A stretch of DNA of 64,000 nucleotides from Pelagomonas calceolata (lineage: Eukaryota > Sar > Pelagophyceae > Pelagomonadales > Pelagomonadaceae). Below the pieces are notes generated by a model. It was not told the origin of the DNA and searched no databases. It worked only from the letters and a program-made list of their open reading frames with translations. Shown here piece by piece: positions 26,218-34,960 of this stretch. The stretch lies in NCBI GenBank assembly GCA_918797485.1, contig CAKKNE010000002.1, forward strand, positions 2,694,501 through 2,758,500, written 5' to 3'. The translations under genes were made by a program, and so were the position numbers. Numbering within the stretch: position 1 is the stretch's first letter; every line of letters begins with the position of its first letter.

Positions 26218-27561
26218 CTACTCGACGGGCGCCGCGTTCGACGACCGCAGCCCCGCGCCGAGGTTCTTCAGTCGGTCCGGGATGGCGAAAGCCGGCTTTC
26301 CGACATCTTCCGCCTTAACATTAAAGCGCTTGAGGTCCGAGGCCGTCAGGCCCTGCGCGCCGTCGACGGCGCGACCTAAGGCCGCCGGCTGCAACCAGTG
26401 GAAGCTGAGCGCCACGGGGAAGGGCCAGAGCTTCCGCAGGCCCTGCCGCCCGCCCGGGATGTGCGTGCCGCCGAGCACCGCGGCGTCGAGGCGCTCCTGG
26501 ACGTAGTCGCTCAAAAACATTTCTAAGTCGCGCTTCTGCGCCCGCGCGGACCAAGCCGTCTTCGCCAGCGCCGCCTTGGCCTTCTGGTCGAAGAACGCGA
26601 CCGACTGGGAGACCATTTTTTGGGCATCTTGCCTGACGCCTCGTTGGATCCGTAGACCCTTGAGCTTCTTCTTGAGCTCGCCGAAAGCCTTCGCTCGTAG
26701 CAACTCAAGCTGCGCCGGCAGGACGGTCCGTTCCAGCGCCCGCCTCGCGTCCCTCGCAACACTGTCTCTTGTAGCTTTCAGGAGCGCGCCGCCCTCGCCC
26801 GCCGCCGCGTCGAAGGCCTCCAAGACATCACCGACGACGCCCTCGCACTCCGCTCCTAAAGTTTCGCAGAACGTCGATGCGAGTTGCACTCTAGCTTCTA
26901 ACGCGGCGGCTAATCTCGGGAGGTCCTCCTCGATGGCTTTTGAGGCCGCGGCGACGACGGACGGCGCCGCGCTGACCTCGGCAGCATCCGCTTCCACGGA
27001 GACGGACGCGTGCTTGCTGGCGAAGGCCTGGGCCGCCTTCAATTGCGCGACGGCCTCGGCGCCGCCCTCGGTGGACCCGGCCGCCTGGAGCGCGGCGGCG
27101 ACGGCGGAGGCGTCCTCGACGACCGTCGCCTTCAGGACGGCGTCCCTATCCACGTCGGCCATGGAGGGTGGTTTCGCGGCGGCCGCCCACATTTTATCAA
27201 GCGCCTTTTTTGCCGCCTTTGTGTTGCTCGCGACCACGACCACGACTTTCGGTGGCCGCGCGCCGCCGCTCGACGCCCGTAATGCGAGGTCGACTTCGAC
27301 CGCCTCCAATAAACCAGCGAAATTCGCGTCCGCGCCGTCGCCCGCGGAGTAGACCACCGCGTCGGCGGCGACCATGGTCGCTGTAGTTCCTTCGACGACG
27401 ATGGTGCCTTCTTCTACGCCTTCAATGTCGCCGCAGCCGACGGAGGAGACGGTCCTCACGGGTCCAGCGAGCTTGCTTGCAGCGCGGGCATAGTCGCCCG
27501 GCAGCGTCAGGCCATGCACACAGGCGGCGATGAGTGACACAGTTGCATATCGTCGATGCAT
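26218..27561 (-). CDS. Unassigned secreted or plastid-targeted 447-aa helical protein
   Basis: Starts MHRRYATVSLIAACVHGLTL, a signal peptide ending VHG|LTLP, chosen over a Met 66 nt upstream. Residues about 40-130 form a small alpha/beta domain with KVVVVVASNTKAAKK. The middle is a long Ala-rich helical bundle. The C-terminal 130 residues are the most distinctive: SVAFFDQKAKAALAKTAWSA then RDLEMFLSDYVQERLDAAVL, then LWPFPVALSFHWLQP. This tail looks conserved, but I cannot name the family. A leader of this type in an alga is compatible with plastid delivery. Confidence 0.6.
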   Translation of the reverse strand: MHRRYATVSLIAACVHGLTLPGDYARAASKLAGPVRTVSSVGCGDIEGVEEGTIVVEGTTATMVAADAVVYSAGDGADANFAGLLEAVEVDLALRASSGGARPPKVVVVVASNTKAAKKALDKMWAAAAKPPSMADVDRDAVLKATVVEDASAVAAALQAAGSTEGGAEAVAQLKAAQAFASKHASVSVEADAAEVSAAPSVVAAASKAIEEDLPRLAAALEARVQLASTFCETLGAECEGVVGDVLEAFDAAAGEGGALLKATRDSVARDARRALERTVLPAQLELLRAKAFGELKKKLKGLRIQRGVRQDAQKMVSQSVAFFDQKAKAALAKTAWSARAQKRDLEMFLSDYVQERLDAAVLGGTHIPGGRQGLRKLWPFPVALSFHWLQPAALGRAVDGAQGLTASDLKRFNVKAEDVGKPAFAIPDRLKNLGAGLRSSNAAPVE

Positions 27562-27950
27562 CGTTGCTTGCGAGGCGCCTCGCGCCATGCACATGCGCCT
27601 CAAAACTGGGTGCAAGTGATAGCGCAAACCCGCAAGAAGCGCATGCGTCTCTGCGCGGCGAAGAAGCCTGCAGGATTGACTTCAGGTGTCCTTGGACTCG
27701 GACTGGTCGTCGTTTGCGTCCGGCGGCGGAGGCTTCAGAGTCTCACAAAGGTGGTCCTTGGGGCTCGGCGCTCTCGAGCTAGAGCCAAGGACAAGGGTCT
27801 GTTGTGGCTCTATTTATTGTATAAAGTTCGCGCACAATTGATTTCTCAAGCCGCCTGACGAGTGAAGCTTGAGCAAAAAATCTCCTGAAACCCCTGGACA
27901 CGAGTTCAGATTGCCCAAATCACTCGCGGCGAGACAAATACGTGACAAAA
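27562..27950. other. Intergenic region between divergent genes
   Basis: Separates the 447-aa protein from the Cys-rich mini-gene. GCTCTCGAGCTAGAGCC (about 27770) is a short palindrome unrelated in core sequence to the CTAG element. Nothing else is evident. Confidence 0.35.
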
Positions 27951-28382
27951 ATGACCGGCGCAGACGTCGAACACAGTGCGCAAATCAAAATTCACGGCGT
28001 CATCCTGCACGCCATCGACGCGCGCGACGTCGTCGCGAGCCGGCGGAGCCGCGTCGTCGCCAAAAAATGAGTTACACAGGTCGCACCCGCGAAGCCGCCC
28101 AAGAAGAAGACGGCCCAGGAGAAGCGGCGAGACTTCGACCGCCAGCGCGACTGCGAGAAGTGCCAGCGGACGTGCATGGACTGCATCTATCTGCCGTTTT
28201 TTCTCTGCGCGTCGTGTTGCTGCCGGTCGTGGGTCGCAAAGAAGCGTAAGGAAGAGGAGCACGCCAAGGCCAAGAAAAACCGCGAGCGCCGAGCCAAGGC
28301 CGAGGCCGAGGCCAAGGCCGAGGCCGTCCTCGCCGACCAGCCGAACCTCGCGGAGCCCCTCGGCAACAACGCGACGACGTAG
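27951..28382 (+). CDS. Small Cys-rich membrane-associated protein, one introner-type intron
   Basis: Exon 1 (27951-27965) is MTGAD; exon 2 (28080-28382) continues VAPAKPPKKKTAQEKRRDFD, total 105 aa. Without splicing the first frame runs through the intron to a TGA. Residues about 28-50 read DCEKCQRTCMDCIYLPFFLC then ASCCCRSW: eight to nine Cys around a short hydrophobic patch. This is followed by a Lys/Glu/Ala helix ending LGNNATT. Such a Cys-rich patch may be palmitoylated, or bind zinc, at a membrane. I do not know the family. Confidence 0.65.
27966..28079 (+). mobile_element. Introner element forming the intron of the Cys-rich gene
   Basis: A 114-nt intron. Flanking octamers GTCGAACA (27966-27973) and GTCGCACC (28080-28087) agree at 6 of 8 bases, as expected of an ageing 8-bp target duplication. 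The donor GT is the start of the left octamer and the acceptor TTACACAG is the element's own end, so splicing restores the pre-insertion reading. Its interior (AAATCAAAATT, CGTCGTCGCC, AAAAAATGA) matches the intron at 35.1 kb. Confidence 0.7.
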
Positions 28383-28413
28383 GCCCTCGCTAGGCTAATA
28401 CACACGACTACAT

Positions 28414-30066
28414 TTACCTCACCTTCGTCGACGCCTTCGAAGGCGCCCCCGGCTGGGGTTTCTTCTTCAGGCGCGGCGGCGCCTTCTTCCGCGGCGGCTG
28501 AGGAGCGATCTCGCCTCTACGAAACGCGTCCGCGGCGTCGGCGCCGGCCTCGAGCCGCGCCGCATCGGCGGAAGCAGAGGCGGCGGACGCCTCGTCCTTG
28601 GCCGCGACCGGCAGATTCAATAAATCCCAGGCCGCCACGACCTCACCATCAAACGCAGAGCGCGCCGCGTCCTCGATCTTCGCCATCACGGCCAGCGCCG
28701 CCGGCGACGCGTCGCCCTTGTAGCGCGGCGAGAAGTGGTTGAGGACCAGGCGCTCCGCGCCAGCTAACGCCGCGAAGCGCCCCGCGAGCTGGGGCGTCGA
28801 GTGGCCGTGAGAAACGCTACTCCGCTCCACTTCTTCTTCGGTGACGTCATTGTCAAAGGGCTCCACCCTACAATTCGTCGCCTCGTGGACCACGACGTCG
28901 GCGCCCCGCGCCGGTAACAACGGTAACAGTGACGACGCGTCCGCCGTGTCCCCACAAAACACGAGCACGCGCCCCCGCTTGTCGGGCCCGACCACATCAT
29001 CTCTTCGAATGACGGCGCCGTCGGGGAACGTGAACTGCTGGTCCGCACCCATCTCCTTGATGACCCTATATAGTCTTCGAGGTTCCTTGATGCCTTTTGC
29101 TTTGAGCGCCTCGATGTTTCGCTCTAAAATAGGTGCGACTTTGTCCACATCCAACGCGCCCGGCCGGTCCGGTTCCACGACTACGAAACCCACGCAAGGT
29201 ACCGTGTGGGCCATCGGCGCCGCTCTTACTGTCAACGCCTTGGACCGTGTCTCGCAGGTCCACGCGCCGTCGGCGTCTCTGGGAATGTTTCTCCCTTCGA
29301 AGACTTCCCCAAAGGCCGCTTCCGACTGGCCCGTCGCCTTCGGCGACACGAAGGGGCCGCGCGGCGGGCCTGCGTTTTTTCTCGTCGTCAACGCGTCGCG
29401 GCGATGGCGTCCAGCTTCACGCCGTCGACGCGCCGCCCCCAACGCAAAGGCAACAATGAAGGACGCCGCGCGCGCACGGAAACCGGGTGGCGGTCGATTC
29501 GGCACGCCAACAAGCTCATGGATAACATGAGGAGCCGCCACTCTGGATTGAGTGAGTTGTAGGGAAGCGCGCACGTACGCGCGCAGACCCTCCGGGCCGA
29601 AGATCTCGATCGGTTGATCACTGGCATCTCGATCCTGCCCACATAAACAGAGCAGCCCGGGCAGGCCGAAGGTGTGGTCGCCGTGGAGATGCGTGACGAA
29701 GATCGCTTCGACCTTGCCCGGTTTCACGAGGGTTGTTCGTTGCGCCTGCACTTGCGTCGCTTCGCCGGCGTCGAACAAGTAGGTGGCGCCGTCGTAGCGT
29801 AATGCCGTGCAGCTTACGCCGCGCGTCACGCTGGGAACGCAGGACGCCGTTCCTAAAAAGGTGATTTCTAGATCAGACGCCGTTTCCGCGAGTTGTTGTT
29901 GCCGCTCCGCGCGGAAGTCATCCGCTCCAGCGTAGGGTTTCAGCCAGTCGTCGAGCTCGGCGGGTTCTTGCGGCAGGCGCGTTGCTCTTTTAACGATGTG
30001 TCGTCGTCTCGCGGGGAGGCGCCAGGCATGGGCTGTGATTACAGTGCTGAGGACAAGCAACTGCAT
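28414..30066 (-). CDS. Plastid-type RNase Z (tRNA 3' processing metallo-beta-lactamase)
   Basis: 550 aa from MQLLVLSTVITAHAWRLPAR, a signal peptide whose AHA|WRLP junction resembles stramenopile plastid leaders. RNase Z motifs occur in order: ITFLGTASCVPSVTRGVSC, FVTHLHGDHTFGLPGLLC (zinc motif), LVFCGDTAD, VVVHEATN, SHGHSTPQLAGRFA and LVLNHFSPRY. It would cut the 3' trailer from tRNA precursors, here in the plastid. Residues about 207-245 form an Arg-rich insertion at a position where the family is contiguous (see findings); it may be an unspliced intron. The C-terminal 70 residues are a Lys/Pro-rich tail. Confidence 0.85.
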   Translation of the reverse strand: MQLLVLSTVITAHAWRLPARRRHIVKRATRLPQEPAELDDWLKPYAGADDFRAERQQQLAETASDLEITFLGTASCVPSVTRGVSCTALRYDGATYLFDAGEATQVQAQRTTLVKPGKVEAIFVTHLHGDHTFGLPGLLCLCGQDRDASDQPIEIFGPEGLRAYVRASLQLTQSRVAAPHVIHELVGVPNRPPPGFRARAASFIVAFALGAARRRREAGRHRRDALTTRKNAGPPRGPFVSPKATGQSEAAFGEVFEGRNIPRDADGAWTCETRSKALTVRAAPMAHTVPCVGFVVVEPDRPGALDVDKVAPILERNIEALKAKGIKEPRRLYRVIKEMGADQQFTFPDGAVIRRDDVVGPDKRGRVLVFCGDTADASSLLPLLPARGADVVVHEATNCRVEPFDNDVTEEEVERSSVSHGHSTPQLAGRFAALAGAERLVLNHFSPRYKGDASPAALAVMAKIEDAARSAFDGEVVAAWDLLNLPVAAKDEASAASASADAARLEAGADAADAFRRGEIAPQPPRKKAPPRLKKKPQPGAPSKASTKVR

Positions 30067-30479
30067 GGCTCAACTACCGCTTTGTTGCGTTTCGCAGTGA
30101 TCTGTCCTGATCGATGCGCTACCAGACCAGCCCTTTTTCTCCTTCGAATCGTCCGCGCGGCGGAGTGCAGCAACAGCACCCAGCTTCTCGCCCTGCCCAG
30201 CCTGCACAGCGGCCAAGTCGCGCCTCCACGTACCGGTCCAGGCGCTCAGATGCGGGCCCTAGAGAAGTTCCGCCCTGTCTGGGACGCCACAGCCCGGAGT
30301 GGTCGGATTTGGAAGTTGGAAGCCACCAAGGGCAGGCATGGGCCGGGAGAGCTCTTGCATTGCAAACAGGACCCTCTCTCGTCAGAAGGAGGGCGTGTCC
30401 GGTGGGAACACGAGGGGGGGGGTCGAAGTCGCTGCTTTCATGCATCACCCTGTACACGCAGCAAAAAAGCGAGGCAAAC
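30067..30479. other. Divergent promoter region of RNase Z and AtpC
   Basis: 413 bp without a convincing ORF. It contains a G-run (about 30413-30421) and no CTAG element. Both neighbours are plastid proteins, so a shared light-responsive promoter is conceivable. Confidence 0.4.
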
Positions 30480-31860
30480 ATGGCTCGGCTAGCGGTGGCA
30501 TTGGCCCTGGCCGCCGGGGCGCAGGCCTTTATGGCCCCGGTCACCACGCAGCCGGCCAAGACCGTTGTTTACGGCAAGGGCGGCGAATTACGAGACCGTA
30601 CAAACCAGTGTGGTATCCTCGGCTCGTGCCGGCCGCTATCACGCCCCCGCTGCACCGGACGATGGCTCCAGCAGCAAGCGCTGCAGCCAAGCTCTCGGCT
30701 CCGCAAGCGGTATGCATAAAAACGGCCAATAAGAGACAAACTCGCGCCGCGCCGAGACCTCCGCACACGCCCAAAAAAAAAAATCTCACCCGCGCGCACC
30801 TCGCGCCGCGCCGAGACGCGTGGCCAGAAGTAAAACTGGCGCGCCGCGCCGAGACGCGCGCCGAGACGCCGAGACGCCCAAAAACTCACCCGCACTCACG
30901 TCACGCCACGAAACCGCTCACCCGCTTCATTCACGCACAGGAATCGCCACGGTCGGCAACACGCAGAAGATCACCGAGGCCATGCGCCTCGTCGCCGCGG
31001 CCAAGGTCCGCCGCGCGCAGGAGGCGGTGCTCCAGACGCGGCCGTTCTCGGAGACGCTCCAGTCCGTCTTCCTCGGCTTAATTGATCAGCTCGGCAAGGA
31101 GCCCATCGACATTCCCCTCCTCGAGACGCGCGAGGTGAAGAAGGTGACGCTCCTCGCCATGTCGGGCGACCGCGGCCTCTGCGGCTCGTACAACACGTAC
31201 ATCATCAAGAAGACGGAGGCGCGCAAGCAGGAGCTCGAGGCGCAGGGCATCGAGGTCGAGATCGTGCCCGTCGGCACGAAGGTCGCGGGCTACTTCCGCC
31301 GGCGCGGCGTCGAGTTCCCGTCGGAGTACAACTGCCCCCAGGTGCCCACGGCCGAGTTCGCGGCGGCGGTGTCCTCGGAGATGCTCAACAAGTTCCTCGA
31401 CGGCGAGACGGACAAGGTCGAGCTCATCTACACGCAGTTCGTGTCGCTCATCGCGTCGGCGCCGAAGCTCAAGACGCTGCTGCCCCTGTCCAAGACGGGC
31501 CTCGAGGCCGCCGAGGACGAGATGTTCGAGCTCACGACGGAGGACGGCGAGCTCGCCGTCGAGACGACGCCGCTCGACGCGCCCGAGGCGAAGGAGTTCC
31601 CCAAGGACACGATCTTCGAGCAGGACCCGATCGCCATCCTCAACGGCATCCTCCCGCTCTACCTCGACGGCCAGATCCTGCGCTCGCTCCAGGAGGCCGT
31701 CGCGTCCGAGCTCGCGTCGCGCATGCAGTCGATGCAGTCGGCGTCGGACAACGCGAAGGACCTGAAGAAGTCGCTCTCGCAGACCTACAACCGCATCCGC
31801 CAGGCGGGCGTGACGCAGGAGATCCTCGAGATCGTCGCGGGCGCGTCGGCGTCGGAGTAG
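30480..31860 (+). CDS. atpC: Chloroplast ATP synthase gamma subunit (two exons)
   Basis: Exon 1 (30480-30597) encodes MARLAVALALAAGAQAFMAP and ends ELRDR; exon 2 (30941-31860) begins with the last two bases of CGA and reads IATVGNTQKITEAMRLVAAA. Together these give the hallmark N-terminal helix of F-type gamma subunits, 345 aa in total. The leader has a signal peptide and the AQA|FMAP junction typical of complex red plastids. GDRGLCGSYNTYI and the C-terminal RSLQEAVASELASRMQSM are diagnostic. The plant-type redox Cys pair between these is absent, as in diatoms, so no thioredoxin switch is expected. It acts as the rotor shaft of thylakoid CF1. Confidence 0.95.
30598..30940 (+). other. Intron of the ATP synthase gamma gene
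   Basis: 343 nt, donor GTACAAAC, acceptor CATTCACGCACAG. It holds an 11-A run near 30774 and several copies of CGCGCCGCGCCGAGAC (about 30746, 30800, 30838), with shorter CGCCGAGACG units after them. Confidence 0.85.
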
Positions 31861-32042
31861 ATTGACGCGGCGGCGTTGATTTCGGATTGTTCTCTATTTG
31901 ATTATTGCCGCGCGGGCATCGGCACTTCCCCCCCCGCCGGGCGCGCGCACGCGGTATGTAAAAGAAATATCATATATACTTTCGTCACGGCGACGGCGTT
32001 AAGGGGCTTACGCGTTCCCCGGCGGCGACGGCGGCGCGTCAG

Positions 32043-32342
32043 TCGAGGTCGAGCGGGAAGGGGGCTGTGCACTTTGCTAAGAATTGGGAGGATTACGAGC
32101 GTAACCTCGAGCGCAAGCTCAAGTTCGATGGTGGTAATTTCCGACCGTCTGGTCCGCTCGTCGTCGTCTGCAAGCAGTGGCGCCATGCTCTACAGAAGGC
32201 GACGAAGCAGGCGTGCTCGCGTCTCCCCATCGCCAACGAGTGGTATTTCAAGTTGCTGCAGTATATGCGAAAGCACAAGAAGGATTATCCGCAGGCGCGG
32301 GAGGACGAAGACGAGTATCCTGATTCCGAGCCGCACATGTGA
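32043..32342 (+). CDS. Possible 3' exon or short gene, unassigned
   Basis: After a GCGTCAG acceptor-like site the frame reads SRSSGKGAVHFAKNWEDYER then KLKFDGGNFRPSG, LVVVCKQWRHALQKATKQAC and NEWYFKLLQYMRKHKKDYPQ to a stop. There is no in-frame ATG. Residue use is clearly protein-like and less GC-biased. The upstream 180 bp contain TATCATATATAC and no obvious first exon. It could be a truncated gene. It converges on the PWWP gene. Confidence 0.4.
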   Translation, partial: SRSSGKGAVHFAKNWEDYERNLERKLKFDGGNFRPSGPLVVVCKQWRHALQKATKQACSRLPIANEWYFKLLQYMRKHKKDYPQAREDEDEYPDSEPHM

Positions 32343-32532
32343 AGACGCGTCGAGCCAAGCGCGTGCGAAGGTGCTTAGTACCAAGACCAAAGTAAGACCA
32401 AAGTTCGAACTCATAGAACCGGGGGACCCCCACATACCCGCTCACATATTTGTGGCGCAGCCGCTGAACTCCAAACCAAGGGCAAAGGGGAACTTACGCC
32501 AGCCGCGCCCGGCCAATCACCAAGAGAAAAGA

Positions 32533-34578
32533 TCACCGCGCAAACGCGTCGGCCAGCGGGTCGCCGGTCTTCTTCTTCTTTTTCTTCTCCTTCTTCTTCT
32601 CGCCGTCTTCCAACGGCCTCTTCTTCGGCGCGGCGGCGGGCGGTGCGGCGGCCGAGGCGGGCGGCGCGGCCGCGGGCGCCGACGCAGCGGCGGGCGGGGC
32701 GACCGTGGTCTCCGGCGCCACCGCGGCGGGCGGCGCAGCGGCCGCGGGCGCCGCCTCCTCGGGCTTCGGCGCGGCGGGCGCCGGGGCCGCGGCGGCCGGC
32801 GCTGCGCTCGGCGCTTCGGGCGCTGCCGGCGCCGGCGCGCTCGGCGCGGGCGCGGGCGCCGGTGCGGCCGCCGCGGGCGCTGGTGCGGGTGCGGCCGCGG
32901 CCTCCGCCGTCGCGGCCGGCGCCAGCGCCGTTGCGGCCGCCGGCACGGCGGGCGCCGGCGCTGCAGCAGGCGCTGGAGCGGCCGGCGCCGGCGCGGCCTT
33001 GGGCGCCCGGTGCGCCTCCTTGAGCGCTGCTTTCAAACGCTTGAGGCCCTCGGCGATGCGCTCGTCTTGGCCCTCGTTCAGCGCGCCGCGGATCACGGCC
33101 ACCAGATCCCTAAGCAGCGCATCATCAGCGACGACCTCGTTGATAAAATCTCTGTAAATCTTGGCCATGGTCATGCGCGTGATCTTCGTTGACTTATCCG
33201 GACCGACCGTCGCTTTCCGTAAAGCCTCCACCAGACCCCGCGCGTCGGTTGGGAGCTCAAAGGGTTTGTTGTCCTTGGGAGGCGACTTCGGCGCGACCTT
33301 GTCCTCAGCCCGCCCGCTCAGCTGCTTCCAGACGGGAACGCCGGAGTCTCGAGCGTCCTTCATTTTTTTGTCGCGCGCCGCTTGCTTCCTTTCCTCCTCT
33401 TCGCGCTTTTCGCGCTTCTTGGCGGCCAGCGCGTCGAGGGCGCGTTTCTTGTCCTCGTCGGTGCGCGGCTTCTTCGGTACAGTGCTCCCACCTTCCTTCT
33501 TGGGGGCGCTACGCTTCTTCGCGCGGAGCGCAGCCATATCGTCATCTGAGTCATCCTTACTAATGAAGTCGTCGTCGCGTTGTTTCCGTACAACCTTCTT
33601 TTTAATAGGAGGCTTCTTCTTTGTTTTAGTGTGAACGTCGCCGCCGCTCCGCTGCTCCTTGGGCTTAGAGTGTTCCTCGATGGCCTCGGCCAAAGCTTTG
33701 GGGAAGGCCTTCTCGTACTTCTTGGGCTTGAAATGACTGGCGTTCTTGTCGTAGCCCCGTCGCAGACCTTCCTCCCACGGCACAATACTACTCAGGGGTT
33801 CATAAGCGAACCTTTCGCTCGCGTCCATCGCGTAAAACAAGCAGACGTGCTTTTTGCCGAGGTACTTCATGGCCGACGTGTTGATGTTGCCCTTGGTCCA
33901 GCGCGGGTCGTAGATAATGGACGGCCAATGCTCAAATCCTTGCGATTCGACCCACGCGACGTCGGCATATCTATCTTTCCACTCGCTCGGTACTTTCTCG
34001 AACTTGTGATCATCCTTGTGGGGCTCCTTCTCGCGCCGTGCGATTTCTTCGTCATCTAGGGATTCGTCGTCATCGTCCTCTTCTTCGTCGTCCTCGTCCT
34101 CGGGTTCCTCTTCTATCACTCTCTTGGGCTTGGGCTTGGGTTTCGGTTTCGGTTTCGGAGCCTTGGGGGCCTTGGGGGCCTTGGGCTTCTCCTCCTCCTT
34201 GGGCTTGCCGTCGTCTTGCAACGCCGTCGCCACGAGCAGCATCTCCGTCTTCATGAGGTCCTTGTATTGCTTTTTCAAAGTCGCGTCGCCGTCGTCGCCC
34301 AGTGCCATGCGCCGGACGACGGTCTTCCGGACCATCTTGAGAGTGAGCGTGCCGGTCTGCGCCGCCTCCCTCAAGGCGGAGTCCTCTTTGATTGCCGAGG
34401 CCGTAGCGGCCTTCACGGAGGCGTCGGTGAGGGGCTCCGGCGCCTTGGCGGGCTTGGCTTTTTTGGGGATCTTGGCCGGCGGCGCGGCCGGTGCCGGCGC
34501 CGGTGCGGCGGGCGGCTCGCTCGCCGGTGCCGGTGCGGCGGCACTCGCGGCCGGTGCGGGCGGGGCGGCGTCGGCCAT
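32533..34578 (-). CDS. PWWP chromatin reader with DEK-C-like and TFIIS-N/LEDGF-like domains
   Basis: 681 aa. After an Ala/Pro-rich start, residues about 50-115 resemble a DEK C-terminal domain (LTLKMVRKTVVRRM and LKKQYKDLMKTEM). An acidic stretch follows. Then comes a PWWP domain at about 205-290 (YADVAWVESQGFEHWPSIIY and KKHVCLFYAMDASERFAYEP), a basic linker (KKKPPIKKKVVRKQR) and a helical TFIIS-N/IBD-like module near 465-535 (DARGLVEALRKATVGPDKST, KIYRDFINEVVADDALLRD). The tail is an Ala/Pro repeat, then KKRPLEDGEKKKEKKKKKK. This order is that of HDGF/LEDGF-type proteins, which bind methylated H3K36 nucleosomes and tether transcription factors. PWWP is the firmest call. Confidence 0.75.
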   Translation of the reverse strand: MADAAPPAPAASAAAPAPASEPPAAPAPAPAAPPAKIPKKAKPAKAPEPLTDASVKAATASAIKEDSALREAAQTGTLTLKMVRKTVVRRMALGDDGDATLKKQYKDLMKTEMLLVATALQDDGKPKEEEKPKAPKAPKAPKPKPKPKPKPKRVIEEEPEDEDDEEEDDDDESLDDEEIARREKEPHKDDHKFEKVPSEWKDRYADVAWVESQGFEHWPSIIYDPRWTKGNINTSAMKYLGKKHVCLFYAMDASERFAYEPLSSIVPWEEGLRRGYDKNASHFKPKKYEKAFPKALAEAIEEHSKPKEQRSGGDVHTKTKKKPPIKKKVVRKQRDDDFISKDDSDDDMAALRAKKRSAPKKEGGSTVPKKPRTDEDKKRALDALAAKKREKREEEERKQAARDKKMKDARDSGVPVWKQLSGRAEDKVAPKSPPKDNKPFELPTDARGLVEALRKATVGPDKSTKITRMTMAKIYRDFINEVVADDALLRDLVAVIRGALNEGQDERIAEGLKRLKAALKEAHRAPKAAPAPAAPAPAAAPAPAVPAAATALAPAATAEAAAAPAPAPAAAAPAPAPAPSAPAPAAPEAPSAAPAAAAPAPAAPKPEEAAPAAAAPPAAVAPETTVAPPAAASAPAAAPPASAAAPPAAAPKKRPLEDGEKKKEKKKKKKTGDPLADAFAR

Positions 34579-34806
34579 GGCTCGTAAAGGGAAAACGCCG
34601 GCGCGGCACGCGACGACGCTGCGCCGGGTGCTGCCTCTCGCGCGCGCCTCGAGGCTGGAGGCAGGGCTTACCAGTCACACCTGCACGCAGCGATGGTGGC
34701 TGGACAGGGAGTAAAGGCTGCGAGTGAGTCCTGAAACGCACCAGCCGGCTCTGTAAAGCTGAACAGTGCCCACAAAAGCGGCAGCGATGTCGATGCTCGG
34801 GTGAGA

Positions 34807-34826
34807 GCTAGCTGCAAGGCACTAGC
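34807..34826 (+). promoter_or_regulatory. Short CTAG palindromic element, copy 8
   Basis: GCTAGCTG then CAAGGCACTAGC, 20 bp, 229 bp upstream of the PWWP start (minus strand). It has shorter spacing than most copies but the same half-sites. Confidence 0.45.
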
Positions 34827-34877
34827 GAACGCGACGTAACTAGCCTCAGCCCTCAGGAACCTCCCAGGGGCTCCGCC

Positions 34878-34960
34878 CACTCCTAGCACCGTAACAATAA
34901 GAGATTACGCGACGGAACCAGGGAGCCTGAGCCCGACGACTCCCAGCACCGTAACAATAG
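34878..34960 (-). repeat. Twice-repeated CTCCYAGCACCGTAAC motif
   Basis: ACTCCTAGCACCGTAACAAT (ending about 34898) and ACTCCCAGCACCGTAACAAT (ending about 34958) are spaced exactly 60 bp. The reverse complement, GTTACGGTGCTAGGA, recurs upstream of the RNA polymerase at 21096. Confidence 0.6.

Noticed and set aside
30114-30719. 201-aa plus-strand frame overlapping the AtpC leader
   Set aside because: Reads the plastid leader out of frame and lies in the promoter; the spliced AtpC frame explains the region.
31876-33192. 438-aa plus-strand frame
   Set aside because: It begins without an ATG in context, becomes Arg/Gly low-complexity, and is antisense to the PWWP gene from 32533.
33472-34714. 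Plus-strand Ser/Arg-rich and Gly/Ala-rich frames around the PWWP gene
   Set aside because: Antisense shadows of the PWWP coding sequence; biased composition mirrors Ala/Pro and Lys codons.
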